A stretch of DNA of 64,000 bases. Source: Neisseria dumasiana (lineage in GTDB: Bacteria > Pseudomonadota > Gammaproteobacteria > Burkholderiales > Neisseriaceae). The notes beneath the pieces were generated by a model. The model was given only the letters and a program-made list of their open reading frames with translations, made no database searches and was not told the DNA's origin. Below are positions 37,575-47,082 of this stretch, in pieces. Made by a program: the position numbers and the translations under genes. Location of the stretch: positions 620,001 to 684,000 of the forward strand of contig NZ_CP091509.1 in the NCBI RefSeq assembly GCF_022870885.1, in the 5' to 3' direction. The stretch's first letter is position 1. Each line of letters starts with the position of its first letter.

Positions 37575-38201
37575 TCAATCCAGAATGGTTCTGAAAGTCA
37601 GGCTGATTCGGGGGGCATGCACGGTTTTGCTTTTCATCACGGCATGCCGCCAATGGGTTTGCGTGTCGCCGTGCATCACAATCAGCTGCCCGTGTTGCAG
37701 AAATATTTCACGTTTTTCATGCGTTGTTTTGTGTTTGAACGCAAATTTTCGGGTTGCCCCGAAACTGACCGAAGCAATGACCGGCTCATTGCCCAGCTCG
37801 GGTTCGTCGTCGCTGTGCCACGACATACCTTCGAGGCCGTCTGAATAAAGGTTGAGCAGGCAGGAATTGAACACGGCAGGCGTGTGGGGGCGGATGCAGT
37901 CTTCAACCGTTTGTTTGATCTCCAACAGTACAGAATGCCACGGCAAAGCAAGGCGGGAAATACCCGAATAAGTGTAGGCAAACGGTTTGTCGCCATACCA
38001 AGCGGTTTGACGGGCCGTGGTAATCCGCTTGCCGTACATCAACACTTCGTCATGCCGCCACAGAATCTCTTGAGCCAGCACGGAAAAATAAACGTCGGCC
38101 TTTTCGGCAGCAATAACCGCGCCGTAGTCGTTAACCGATCCGTCGTAGGGAAGAAGATTGGCCGGTGTGTTTCTGCCGGTTGGAAATAAACTCAATGTCA
38201 T
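37575..38201 (-). CDS. alkB: AlkB-family 2-oxoglutarate/Fe(II) dioxygenase
   Basis: Repairs alkylated bases such as 1-methyladenine and 3-methylcytosine by oxidative demethylation. The 208-residue protein has the iron ligands H129 and D131 (SWHSDDE) and H186 (WRHAVMKS), with the 2-oxoglutarate arginines in APRISLTFR. The layout, with YGKRITTARQTAWYGD near residue 56, resembles the ALKBH2/ALKBH3 type found in many bacteria rather than E. coli AlkB. A DUS encodes YSDGLEG just before the HxD motif. It is convergent with the iron transporter. Symbol given by family. Confidence 0.9.
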   Translation of the reverse strand: MTLSLFPTGRNTPANLLPYDGSVNDYGAVIAAEKADVYFSVLAQEILWRHDEVLMYGKRITTARQTAWYGDKPFAYTYSGISRLALPWHSVLLEIKQTVEDCIRPHTPAVFNSCLLNLYSDGLEGMSWHSDDEPELGNEPVIASVSFGATRKFAFKHKTTHEKREIFLQHGQLIVMHGDTQTHWRHAVMKSKTVHAPRISLTFRTILD

Positions 38202-38644
38202 CTTTATCTCTATGTTTTTAATATATTTTTTATGACGTTTAAACTCTATTATTCAAATAGGTTATTAATAAATCATAAACGAATCGTTACTTTTAGCCGG
38301 ATAACATAAAGAGCCGCTGAAAAAACCTTGTTGGCAAGGCCGATTTTATGTTTAACAATATTTAACTTACGTTAATTCTGATTGGTAAATCATTTCTTTT
38401 ATTCATAAATTCGGTATGCATATATATTATTTACTCAAATTGTTAACAAATAAAATTGCCGCATCATTGAATTTTGTTAACAAAAAGTAACATTTTATTA
38501 TTTCATCTCAATTGGATAATGATAAAAGTATAAAAAAATATATTAAAACAAGAGGCGTCTTTTCCGATTTGGAAAATACATTATACTCTTGCCTCGCATT
38601 TATCTTTTTGGAATGAAAGATTTATTTAGGAGGTTAGATAAAAA
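38202..38644. promoter_or_regulatory. AT-rich leader and promoter region of the beta-helix gene
   Basis: About 440 bases, clearly richer in A/T than the neighbours and free of DUS. It has a candidate -10 TATACT at 38582-38587 and a strong RBS (AGGAGG) at 38629-38634. A small hairpin (TTTCC-gatt-TGGAAA) lies just upstream of the -10. No gene is seen. A split GAGGC/GCCTC pair around 38552-38595 may form a larger fold. Confidence 0.45.
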
Positions 38645-40792
38645 ATGTCGAAATATGTCGTACGCACACATAAAACTTACGGAAAATATGTAGATATCAG
38701 AGATTTCAAAACCAAAAACAATAGTTATGATGATGCGGTAAAAGCAGCATTGGTTGCGGCCAATAAAGAAAAAGCTGCGCTTTATATCAACGGCATGATC
38801 AGAATCACCCAAGCAATCGAAATCAACGCCGATACCAAAGATGTGAGAGGGATTTTCGGCGACGGTATGGGAAAAACCAAGATTCTGTTTACCCATACGC
38901 AAACCGGTGTGCACAATCCCGACAGTAACAGCACCGTTCCCGAAAAAGCCGGTATTTGGATCAATAAGCAAAACGGTAAATTTATCAGCGATTTGTCGAT
39001 ACAGTACCAGCATACCAAACCAACCGATTTCTACCGTTCCGGCCAAAGTTATTTCGGTAAAATCAACGGTATCGTCGTGAACGATTCCGACCATACCCTG
39101 ATTAAAAAAGTGGAAGTTTCCGGAGCCAACCGGGCGGGGGTTTTATTTACTTCGACCGATGCGGTGTCGACAGGTGCGAAATACTCGCTGATTAACGGAA
39201 AAATTTCTGCCAACCAACTGCCCACCGGCGACAACAATAAGATTGTAGACAGCTACCTGCACCACAACCGTGTTGCAGGTATTTTAGTATCTTATCAAAA
39301 AGGTTTTGTGGCGGAGGGCAATACCTTATCTTGGAACGGCCATAAAGACGACGGCGGAACAGGTTACGGAATCGCCTTGGTGGCAGGCAGCTACAACAAC
39401 GGCATTACCATTGCCAAAAACAAAACCGACCACAATTACCGCAAAGGTATCGATTCGCACGACGGCAACAACATCACCATCAAAGACAACATACTCAACG
39501 GCGACCGTATGTATGGCATTGCAGTCGAAAACCGCCAGTTCACTATGGATAAAGTAACCATACACAATAATAAAATTATCCAAGATCCTTCGTTCCGCCT
39601 GCTGAGAGACGACAATTTCGGTGTTCCGCACGAATCCAGCGACTATGCGGGTTTTCGCGGCATCAAGCTGGAAAACAAAGCGCAAGCTTGGCAAAAATTC
39701 GCCAACCCGAAAACCGGCGCGTTTGTGATTACCAACAACACCATCGAGGGTTTAACCGATAAAAACGGCATCACCCGCGGCATTGAGATGCGCAATAACG
39801 AAAAAGATGCCACTTATTCTTTGAGCATTTCCAACAACACCATCAAGGGCAATTCTTCCGACAGCTTGATCAGCGTATTCGGCAATCCGGATAATCCGGA
39901 TACCAAAGCGGTTGAAAGAGGGCCGGGTTCGGGAACAATCCGTATCATCAACAACACGATGGAAGTAACCAGAAGCCACAGCGCGCCGATTTTGATTCAA
40001 GAGCAAAATACCAACGGCCGCCTGCACGGCAGAATCATGATCGAATCCAACAAACTCCATATCAAGCAGTCGAATGCCGCCACCGAAGCACTCTCTGCCG
40101 AAACCAATGCCCAGTCGATTACCGTCAACCAAAACACATTCAATTTGGGCGGCCTGATCGACAGACCGGTTATCCGCACCAAAGGTGTCGGCGGGTCGCA
40201 GAAAATCCAACTTAATGTGTCCGGCAACAAATTCGAAACCGACGGCACCGCCGCTTTTGAAAACGGCGATTGGCTGAAAACGGAAAACACAACCACCAGA
40301 ATCCACAGTAACCAACACAATAAGGCAGTCGGCATTTTGGGCAACAACGGCATTACCGTTCAAGATATTGCCGCCGCCCAAAAGCTCAAGGCACTGGCGG
40401 CCAAATCCAAAGCGTCCGCCCAAGCCAAAATGCCCTCTGCCGGCATGATTCCCGAAGAGATGCAAAACGACAATCCCCATGCGGAAAATATGCCGTCTGC
40501 GGGCAAGGCCAAGCTTGCCGACATCGGCCACACCACTTTCAGCGCGTCGGCTTCTGAAAACATTCAGGTTAATCCCGCAGCTTTACGCACGGCCGGTCAG
40601 AAAACGCCTGCAAATGCGGAGCATGCCGACAAGGCAGACGGGCTGCTCGATAACCGCCAGCCGTTAAACTTGGGTGCAATCGGTATCAACGACCGTGCGG
40701 AGCCGTGGCCGGAGAGTGCGCCGGAGGTTTACACCGCCGCCAACTCTGCCGCCTATGTGCTGCCTGAAGACAATACCGTCGGCCACGTTTGA
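38645..40792 (+). CDS. right-handed parallel beta-helix protein (pectate-lyase-like)
   Basis: A 715-residue protein. The first 60 residues (YVDIRDFKTKNNSYDDAVKAALVAAN, split here from a longer block) match the entry strand of pectate-lyase-superfamily beta helices. Residues about 70-550 are rich in short NN-turn repeats (NNTIEG, NNKIIQ, NNTMEV, SNNTIK) typical of beta-helix coils. The last 130 residues are Ala/Pro-rich, with MPSAG twice, and look disordered. There is no signal peptide, lipobox or RTX repeat, so how or whether it is exported is unclear. The RBS is strong. A carbohydrate-active or epimerase role is only a family-level guess. Base composition within the gene is less extreme than its leader. 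Confidence 0.8.
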   Translation: MSKYVVRTHKTYGKYVDIRDFKTKNNSYDDAVKAALVAANKEKAALYINGMIRITQAIEINADTKDVRGIFGDGMGKTKILFTHTQTGVHNPDSNSTVPEKAGIWINKQNGKFISDLSIQYQHTKPTDFYRSGQSYFGKINGIVVNDSDHTLIKKVEVSGANRAGVLFTSTDAVSTGAKYSLINGKISANQLPTGDNNKIVDSYLHHNRVAGILVSYQKGFVAEGNTLSWNGHKDDGGTGYGIALVAGSYNNGITIAKNKTDHNYRKGIDSHDGNNITIKDNILNGDRMYGIAVENRQFTMDKVTIHNNKIIQDPSFRLLRDDNFGVPHESSDYAGFRGIKLENKAQAWQKFANPKTGAFVITNNTIEGLTDKNGITRGIEMRNNEKDATYSLSISNNTIKGNSSDSLISVFGNPDNPDTKAVERGPGSGTIRIINNTMEVTRSHSAPILIQEQNTNGRLHGRIMIESNKLHIKQSNAATEALSAETNAQSITVNQNTFNLGGLIDRPVIRTKGVGGSQKIQLNVSGNKFETDGTAAFENGDWLKTENTTTRIHSNQHNKAVGILGNNGITVQDIAAAQKLKALAAKSKASAQAKMPSAGMIPEEMQNDNPHAENMPSAGKAKLADIGHTTFSASASENIQVNPAALRTAGQKTPANAEHADKADGLLDNRQPLNLGAIGINDRAEPWPESAPEVYTAANSAAYVLPEDNTVGHV

Positions 40793-40831
40793 TTGGAGGC
40801 GTTGCGTTAATTAGAGCATGTTGCACAAAGC

Positions 40832-40866
40832 ATTGCGGCGGATGTTGATTGAACAGCCGCCGCAAT
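40832..40866 (+). terminator. GC hairpin after the beta-helix gene
   Basis: A 10-bp perfect stem (ATTGCGGCGG and CCGCCGCAAT) with a 15-base loop, 39 bases after the stop codon; the tail is AAAA rather than T. Its left arm is part of the GCATTGCGGCGG motif shared with 2918 and 14330. Confidence 0.5.
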
Positions 40867-40986
40867 AAAAGCTTTCAACAAACTCTTTGTGCCATGCCGG
40901 GTTCGGAGAGCAATATAGGTTTCAGACGGCTGTTTGCGTTATAATCCGTCGATTGAACATTAATTTCAGCTCATACGAAAAACATC

Positions 40987-43812
40987 ATGCTAGACAAATA
41001 CAATCCCGCCGAAATCGAAGCCAAACATTATCAAAACTGGCAGTCTCAAGGCTATTTCCAGCCTGATTTTTCCCGCACCGAATCTTTTGCCATCCAACTT
41101 CCCCCGCCCAACGTTACCGGCACCCTGCACATGGGTCATGCCTTCAACCAAACGATTATGGACGGCCTCACGCGCTATTACCGCATGAAAGGCCGCAACA
41201 CCTGCTGGATTCCCGGCACCGACCATGCCGGCATTGCCACGCAGATTGTGGTGGAGCGGCAGTTGGCCGAGCAGGGTGTTTCGCGCCACGATTTGGGGCG
41301 CGAAGGATTTTTGGAAAAAGTGTGGGAGTGGAAAAATGTTTCCGGCGGCACGATTACCGAACAAATGCGCCGCATGGGTTGTTCGGCCGACTGGAGCCGC
41401 GAATACTTCACGATGGACGACGTGCGTGCCGAAACCGTTACCGAAGTGTTCGTGCGCCTGTTTGAGCAGGGCTTGATTTACCGCGGCAAACGCTTGGTAA
41501 ACTGGGATCCCGTGCTCGGCACCGCCGTTTCCGACCTTGAGGTGGAAAGCGTGGAGGAGCAGGGCAGCATGTGGCATATCCGCTATCCGTTGGCCGAGAA
41601 TCCTTCAGACGGCCTCATCGTTGCCACTACCCGCCCCGAAACCTTATTGGGCGATGTGGCGGTGGCGGTGCATCCCGAAGACGAACGCTATGCCCACTTA
41701 ATCGGCAAAGCATTGCTGCTGCCGTTGGCGAACCGCCGCATTCCGATTATTGGCGACGAATATGTAGAAAAAGATTTCGGCACCGGCTGCGTGAAGATTA
41801 CGCCCGCGCATGATTTCAATGACTACGAAGTCGGCAAACGCCACGATACGGCTTTAATCAACGTATTTGATTTGGAAGCCAAAGTTTTAAGCCAAGCCGA
41901 AGTATTCAACTTTAAAGGCGAGGTTCAGACAGGCATTGCTTTGCCCGAAGCCTACGCAGGTTTAGACCGTTTCACCGCCCGCAAACAAATGGTGGCCGAC
42001 CTTGAGGCGCAAGGTTTGTTGGTGGAAGTGAAACCGCACACCTTGATGACCCCGAAAGGCGACCGCACGGGTTCGGTTATCGAGCCGATGCTGACCAGCC
42101 AATGGTTTGTTGCCATGAGCGCGAAGCCCGAAGGCGGTGAACCGGCTGGCGAGTTTGCCGGCATGAGCTTGGCCGAAAAAGCCAAACACGCGGTGGATTC
42201 CGGCCAAGTGAAGTTTATCCCCGAAAACTGGGTCAACACCTACAACCAATGGATGAACAACATCCAAGACTGGTGTATTTCGCGCCAACTGTGGTGGGGC
42301 CATCAGATTCCCGCTTGGTACGATTCAGACGGCCGCGTTTACGTTGCCCGCAATCAGGAAGAGGCGGAAAAACTGGCAGGCAAAAGCGGTTTAACCCGCG
42401 ACGAAGACGTGCTGGATACTTGGTTCTCGTCTGCGCTGGTGCCGTTCTCCACTTTGGGCTGGCCGTCTGAAACCGAAGAATTGAAAGCCTTCTTGCCGAG
42501 CAACGTATTGGTAACCGGCTACGAAATCATCTTCTTTTGGGTGGCGCGCATGATTATGATGACCACCCACTTCACCGGCAAAGTGCCGTTTAAAGACGTA
42601 TATATCCACGGCATGGTGCGCGACCACGAAGGCAAAAAAATGTCGAAGTCCGAAGGCAACGTGATTGACCCCGTCGACTTAATCGACGGCATCGACCTCG
42701 AAAGCCTGCTGGTCAAACGCACCACCGGCCTGCGCCGCCCCGAAAAAGCGCCGCAAGTGAAAAAAGCCACCGAAAAACTGTTCCCCGAAGGCATTCCCGT
42801 GTTCGGTACCGACGCGCTGCGCTTCACGATGGCGAGCTACGCCAGCCTCGGCCGCAGCATCAACTTCGATTTCAAACGCGCCGAAGGCTACCGCAATTTC
42901 TGCAACAAGCTGTGGAATGCCACCAACTTTGTGTTGATGAACACCGAAGAGAAAGACTGCGGCCAAGACGAAACCCTGCCGCTGGCGTACAGCTTTGTCG
43001 ATCAATGGATTATCGGCCGCCTGCAACAAACCGAAGCTGCCGTTTCCGAAGCATTCGATACCTACCGCTTTGATTTGGCAGCGCAAACGCTGTATGAATT
43101 TGTGTGGAACGAATATTGCGACTGGTATATCGAGCTGGCGAAAGTGCAACTGCAAACCGGCTGCGAATCTACCCAGCGCGCCACCCGCCGCACTTTGGTG
43201 CGCGTGTTGGAAGTGGTGCTGCGCCTGATGCACCCGATTATGCCGTTCATTACCGAAGAGCTGTGGCAGGTTGTTGCGCCGCTGGCGAACGCCAAGAAAA
43301 CCGACAGCATCATGCTGGCCGCTTGGCCGGTTGCCGACAACGAAAAAATCGTGCCCGCCGCGTTTGAACAAATGGCCGCGCTGCAAGACTTAATCGGCGC
43401 GGTGCGCAACCTGCGCGGCGAAATGGGCTTGGCACCGAGCGTGAAAGCACCGTTGTTTGTCGAAGGCGGCAAAGATTTGGAAGCCTTGCTGAAATATGTG
43501 CCGATGATGGCGCGTTTGACCGAAGCCAAACTGGTCGAAAAACTGCCCGAAAGCGAAGATGCGCCGGTGGCCGTTTGCCAAAATGCGCGCCTGATGTTGA
43601 AAGTAGAAATCGACAAAGCCGCCGAAACCGCCCGCCTGAACAAAGAAGCCGAGAAGCTGCAAAAAGCGTTGGATAAACTCAACGCCAAACTCAGCAAACC
43701 CGGCTACACCGACAAAGCCCCTGCGCATCTGGTCGAAAAAGACCGCGCGGAGCTGGCCGAGTTGGAAGGCAAAATGGCAAAAGTACAAGCGCAACTGGCT
43801 AAGTTGAAATAA
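40987..43812 (+). CDS. valS: valine--tRNA ligase
   Basis: Class I synthetase charging tRNA-Val, with an editing domain that clears threonyl errors. The 941-residue protein has the HIGH motif as HMGH at 48-51 ([15 protein letters not shown]) and KMSKSEGN at 551-558. The CP1 editing domain lies at about 190-340, with [19 protein letters not shown] and [21 protein letters not shown]-terminal coiled coil (residues about 870-940) is rich in Lys, Glu and Ala, as is normal for ValS. A -10-like TATAAT lies about 48 bases upstream of the start. In-frame DUS copies encode PSDGLI and DSDGRV. Confidence 0.98.
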   Translation: MLDKYNPAEIEAKHYQNWQSQGYFQPDFSRTESFAIQLPPPNVTGTLHMGHAFNQTIMDGLTRYYRMKGRNTCWIPGTDHAGIATQIVVERQLAEQGVSRHDLGREGFLEKVWEWKNVSGGTITEQMRRMGCSADWSREYFTMDDVRAETVTEVFVRLFEQGLIYRGKRLVNWDPVLGTAVSDLEVESVEEQGSMWHIRYPLAENPSDGLIVATTRPETLLGDVAVAVHPEDERYAHLIGKALLLPLANRRIPIIGDEYVEKDFGTGCVKITPAHDFNDYEVGKRHDTALINVFDLEAKVLSQAEVFNFKGEVQTGIALPEAYAGLDRFTARKQMVADLEAQGLLVEVKPHTLMTPKGDRTGSVIEPMLTSQWFVAMSAKPEGGEPAGEFAGMSLAEKAKHAVDSGQVKFIPENWVNTYNQWMNNIQDWCISRQLWWGHQIPAWYDSDGRVYVARNQEEAEKLAGKSGLTRDEDVLDTWFSSALVPFSTLGWPSETEELKAFLPSNVLVTGYEIIFFWVARMIMMTTHFTGKVPFKDVYIHGMVRDHEGKKMSKSEGNVIDPVDLIDGIDLESLLVKRTTGLRRPEKAPQVKKATEKLFPEGIPVFGTDALRFTMASYASLGRSINFDFKRAEGYRNFCNKLWNATNFVLMNTEEKDCGQDETLPLAYSFVDQWIIGRLQQTEAAVSEAFDTYRFDLAAQTLYEFVWNEYCDWYIELAKVQLQTGCESTQRATRRTLVRVLEVVLRLMHPIMPFITEELWQVVAPLANAKKTDSIMLAAWPVADNEKIVPAAFEQMAALQDLIGAVRNLRGEMGLAPSVKAPLFVEGGKDLEALLKYVPMMARLTEAKLVEKLPESEDAPVAVCQNARLMLKVEIDKAAETARLNKEAEKLQKALDKLNAKLSKPGYTDKAPAHLVEKDRAELAELEGKMAKVQAQLAKLK

Positions 43813-43830
43813 AAGCCGGTATTTAACAAA

Positions 43831-43870
43831 AGGCCGTCTGAAAACCCGCTGGCGGATTTTCAGACGGCCT
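43831..43870 (+). terminator. DUS-pair hairpin after valS
   Basis: AGGCCGTCTGAAAA and complement enclose CCCGCTGGCGG. The loop start (AAAACCCGCTGG) equals that of the larger element at 31977. Confidence 0.8.
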
Positions 43871-43945
43871 CAAGTTTTGGCTGGGGCTGTTTTATCCGAG
43901 TTGTGCCAAGGTATCAAGCCGCTTGTTATCCAACCAAATACAGCC

Positions 43946-44072
43946 TGAGACCTTTGCAAAACCCCCATCTGCGGCGCATTTTTGCGTTGTGCGCTGCTCG
44001 CTCGTTTGCCTATCTGTATGATATGTCTGCATTTGCTGTGCTGCTACGCCTTGAACTGCATCCACATCCGAA
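43946..44072. repeat. IS1106-ended miniature element, right end missing
   Basis: It starts TGAGACCTTTGCAAAACCC and continues TCTGCGGCGCATTTTTGC, GTGCGCTGCTCGCTCG and GCCTTGAACTGCATCCAC. It shares its body with the copies at 13477 and 25554 but carries about 35 extra bases in the middle (TATCTGTATGATATGTC). It runs into a DUS hairpin without a right inverted repeat. Confidence 0.8.
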
Positions 44073-44127
44073 CCGCTATAACAAGAAGCCGTCTGAAAAA
44101 TTTTCAGACGGCTTCTTGTTATAGCGG
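44073..44127. terminator. very long DUS terminator after secB
   Basis: A perfect stem of 27 bp: the DUS pair is extended by CCGCTATAACAAGAAG and its complement. On the minus strand it lies 14 bases after the secB stop codon. Confidence 0.9.
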
Positions 44128-44141
44128 CGGTAGGCTGCGGA

Positions 44142-44576
44142 TTACGCGTTACCTTCTTGCGCTTGTTGATACATGGCTTCGAAGTTGATCGGAGCCAGCA
44201 GCACGGGCGGGAAGCCTGCTCGGGTAATGGTGGTGGAAACGGCTTCGCGGGCGTAGGGGAACAGGATGTTCGGGCAGGCAACGGCCAGCAGCAGTTTCAC
44301 GTCTTCTTCAGGGATGTTTTCCAAACGGAAGATACCGCTTTGCGATACTTCGTTCAGGAACATTACGCGGTCGTTCTCGAGTTTGGCGGTAACGGTTACG
44401 GTTACGGTAACTTCGTGGAAACCTTCTTCCAGTTTGGCACTTTCGGTAGAAACGCGCATATCGACTTCAGGCTCGCCTTGCTCCAAGAATACTTGGGGAG
44501 CGTTCGGCACTTCTAAAGACATATCTTTAACATATAGTTTTTCGATGCTGAATACGGGTTGCAGTTCTTCGCTCAT
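44142..44576 (-). CDS. secB: protein-export chaperone SecB
   Basis: The tetrameric cytoplasmic chaperone that delivers unfolded precursors to SecA. At 144 residues it has normal length. The family blocks [39 protein letters not shown] and [24 protein letters not shown] (read in parts) are all present. It lies 48 bases downstream of grxC on the minus strand, the grxC-secB order being common in proteobacteria. Confidence 0.97.
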   Translation of the reverse strand: MSEELQPVFSIEKLYVKDMSLEVPNAPQVFLEQGEPEVDMRVSTESAKLEEGFHEVTVTVTVTAKLENDRVMFLNEVSQSGIFRLENIPEEDVKLLLAVACPNILFPYAREAVSTTITRAGFPPVLLAPINFEAMYQQAQEGNA

Positions 44577-44624
44577 GGTGGCTCTTTCTATGAAAAGTTA
44601 TGCTGCGTGTGCAGCGGGAAAGGG

Positions 44625-44891
44625 TTATTCGGTTTCGCCTTCCAACAGGCTTTTGAGGCCGCCGCGTTGGTGCAGTGCGTATAAGTCGGTAAAGCCGCCC
44701 ACATGGGTGTTGCCGATGAAAATTTGCGGCACGCTGCGTTGGCCGGTGATTTGCTGCATTTCGGCATAGTCGGCAGGGTTTTGATCGACGCGGATTTCTT
44801 TGATTTCGCTGATGCCTTGTGATTTTAAAAACTGTTTGGCCATGGTGCAGTAAGGGCAATAGGGGCCGGTATACATGGTAACGGGCTGCAT
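44625..44891 (-). CDS. grxC: glutaredoxin 3
   Basis: A small thiol-disulfide oxidoreductase of 88 residues using glutathione. The redox centre is CPYC in MYTGPYCPYCTMAKQFL. The glutathione-binding RSVPQIF (cis-Pro) and GGFTDLYAL segments are as in GrxC. It is transcribed with secB downstream. The conserved length and the CPYC motif separate it from monothiol glutaredoxins (CGFS). Confidence 0.95.
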   Translation of the reverse strand: MQPVTMYTGPYCPYCTMAKQFLKSQGISEIKEIRVDQNPADYAEMQQITGQRSVPQIFIGNTHVGGFTDLYALHQRGGLKSLLEGETE

Positions 44892-44982
44892 ATAACGTCC
44901 TCGATGATGAATGTGCTTGTGTTAGATTTTATGCACTATATGGGCATTAAAGTGTTTTTACAAGGGTTGGGAAACCGGGTGC

Positions 44983-45057
44983 GGCCGTCTGAAAATTTTT
45001 AACGGAGCCCGTATCGTTCGTTTTAGCGAAACTCGCAAGCTCGTTTTCAGACGGCCT
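44983..45057. repeat. DUS-bounded hairpin element with conserved loop, copy B
   Basis: Inverted DUS arms enclose a loop whose complement contains GTTTCGCTAAAACGAACGAT and GGCTCCGTTAAAA. This is near-identical to the loop of the element at 31977-32058. It lies just past the recJ stop codon and may act as its terminator. Confidence 0.75.
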
Positions 45058-45060
45058 CGC

Positions 45061-46776
45061 TTATGCGGCTTCCCAATAGTCGATATAAAGTTGCAATTCG
45101 ATATTGTTGCGCCATTCGTTGGCCACGGGGCGGTATACCGTGCGGACGCGGGTGGGAAGCTCTTCGGTGCAGCGCCAAAACATGGCTTCAAATTCGCAGC
45201 CTTCTTTACGCAGCCACACTTTTTTGTGGTTCACGCCCATAGCCTGTTGGCGGATAACGGCAAATTCGTCGGTGAAGGTCGGCGGGGCGAATCCTTGCCC
45301 CCACACTTGGCGGGCGAGGTTTTGCGCTTGTGTGAGCGTGATGTCGGCGGCGGGCAGGCTGCCGTCGGTGATGTAGGTTTGCGCCAAGTCGTCGGCATGC
45401 ACCAATTCGCGTACCGTCTGCTCAAAGGCCGTCTGAAAAGCGGCAATGTTTTCTTCGCGTATGCTCAAGCCTGCTGCCATGGCGTGTCCGCCGAATTTCA
45501 AAATCATGTCGGGGTGGCGTTTGCTCACCAAATCCAAGGCATCGCGCAAATGCAGGCCGGGAATGGAGCGGCCGGAGCCGCGCACTTCGCCGTTGTCGGC
45601 AGGGGCGAACACGATGGAGGGGCGGTAGAAACGGTCTTTCAGACGGCTGGCTACGATGCCGACCACACCTTGATGAAAGTCGTTTTGATAAACAACCAAA
45701 GTGGTTTGGCCGGACGGCAGCGATTCGGGAAAGGCATTCAGCGCGTCTTGCAGCATGGATTGTTCGATTTCGCGCCGTTCGATGTTCAAATCGTTGAGTT
45801 GGGCAGCAAGGCTTTGCGCTTCGGCTTCGTTGTCGGCCAGCAGGCAGGCGATGCCGACCGACATATCGTCAAGCCGGCCGGCGGCATTGATGCGCGGGCC
45901 GAGTGCAAAGCCCATGTCGAAAGGCTGGGCTTTGCGCCAGTCGCGCCTTGCGATTTCAAACAGGGCGCGGATACCGGGGCGCATTTTCCCCGCACGCATC
46001 CGTTTCAAGCCTTGTGAAACGAGAATGCGGTTGTTGTGGTCGAGCGGCACGACATCGGCAACGGTGCCGAGTGCGACTAAATCCAACAGTTCGGCCAGAT
46101 TCGGTTCGTTGAGGCCGTCTGAAAGCGAATGTTCAGACGGCCTGAACCGGCCGCGCTGCCGCAATTCGGCACGCAAAGCCATCAGCACATAAAAAATCAC
46201 GCCCACGCCCGCCAAACTTTTGCTGGCAAAGTTACAGCCGCGTTGGTTGGGGTTGACGATGATGCAGTCGGGCACGGTTTCGGCAGGCAGATGGTGGTCG
46301 GTTACGATAACATCTAAACCCAATGCCTGCGCGCGTTCTACGCCGGCAATGCTGGCGATGCCGTTATCGACGGTTAACAATAACTGCACGCCTTGGGCGG
46401 CGGCGATGTCGGCCAGTTCGGGCGTGAGGCCGTAGCCGTGCTCGAAGCGGTTGGGCACTAAAAAATCGACCGAGGCTCCCATTGCCGACAACCCTTTGAT
46501 GCCGACTGCACAGGCGGTTGCGCCGTCGGCATCGTAATCGGCCACGATTAAGATTTTCTGTTTGCGCTCCACCGCATCGGCCAATCTGGACGCGGCTTCG
46601 GTGCAGCGGGTGAGACTTTGGTAGGGCAGCAGGGCGGCGAGTTTGTCGTCCAACTCGGCAGGGGAGGCCACATCGCGGGCGGCGCACAGGCGGGCGAGCA
46701 GCGGGTCGGTGCCGGCCTCGATGAGGGTGCGGCAGATGTCGGGGTTAACGGTGCGGGTTTGGATTTTAACAGCCAT
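45061..46776 (-). CDS. recJ: single-stranded-DNA-specific exonuclease RecJ
   Basis: A 5'-3' ssDNA exonuclease for recombination and mismatch repair. The 571-residue protein has the DHH-family motifs ILIVADYDADGATA (residues about 75-88), VTDHH (158-162), the later GPRINAAGRLDDM block, and the DHHA1 segment with FGGHAMAAG. The C-terminal OB domain ends the protein. Residues 211-222 (FRPSEHSLSDGL) come from an inverted DUS pair placed inside the gene, a small insertion between conserved blocks. It stands alone, downstream of a gene-poor region. Confidence 0.96.
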   Translation of the reverse strand: MAVKIQTRTVNPDICRTLIEAGTDPLLARLCAARDVASPAELDDKLAALLPYQSLTRCTEAASRLADAVERKQKILIVADYDADGATACAVGIKGLSAMGASVDFLVPNRFEHGYGLTPELADIAAAQGVQLLLTVDNGIASIAGVERAQALGLDVIVTDHHLPAETVPDCIIVNPNQRGCNFASKSLAGVGVIFYVLMALRAELRQRGRFRPSEHSLSDGLNEPNLAELLDLVALGTVADVVPLDHNNRILVSQGLKRMRAGKMRPGIRALFEIARRDWRKAQPFDMGFALGPRINAAGRLDDMSVGIACLLADNEAEAQSLAAQLNDLNIERREIEQSMLQDALNAFPESLPSGQTTLVVYQNDFHQGVVGIVASRLKDRFYRPSIVFAPADNGEVRGSGRSIPGLHLRDALDLVSKRHPDMILKFGGHAMAAGLSIREENIAAFQTAFEQTVRELVHADDLAQTYITDGSLPAADITLTQAQNLARQVWGQGFAPPTFTDEFAVIRQQAMGVNHKKVWLRKEGCEFEAMFWRCTEELPTRVRTVYRPVANEWRNNIELQLYIDYWEAA

Positions 46777-47082
46777 GAAGATGATAACCGTGTGAAATCA
46801 TGAGCAGCCTTGATAAACCGCTGTGGTGTAGGGTTGAGAGCGTGTTTGCTTGCAGCGGTTTGGCAAGGTTGAAGTTGTTTTAGGTTGTTTAATTTGGTGT
46901 GTTTCGGCAGCTACGGCATTTCAGACGACCTCTGTATTCTGCCCGGACTTTAGGCAATATGTTGGCAGGCAGAATCGTGCGCCGCTTCGTGCGATTGCTT
47001 TGAAAAAAGCCGGGCAATGGTGCAGAAAGGTGCAGTTGATGAAACCGTGTCCCGCTGCCATGTTGCCCGGCTTTCAATGATG
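46777..47082. other. intergenic region upstream of recJ
   Basis: About 300 bases without a gene. It holds a degenerate DUS (TTTCAGACGACCT, one base changed) at about 46919 and the ccsA terminator described separately. Confidence 0.5.
47003..47074 (-). terminator. terminator of the CcsA-type gene
   Basis: On the minus strand the perfect 12-bp stem AAAGCCGGGCAA/complement closes a loop of about 45 bases and is followed by six Ts. It is nine bases past the stop codon. Confidence 0.65.

Noticed and set aside
37566-37582. TATAGTCAATCCA at the 3' end of alkB resembling the end of the 150-bp repeat
   Set aside because: The match is 13 bases only, and part of it is the alkB stop region; no interior of the repeat follows.
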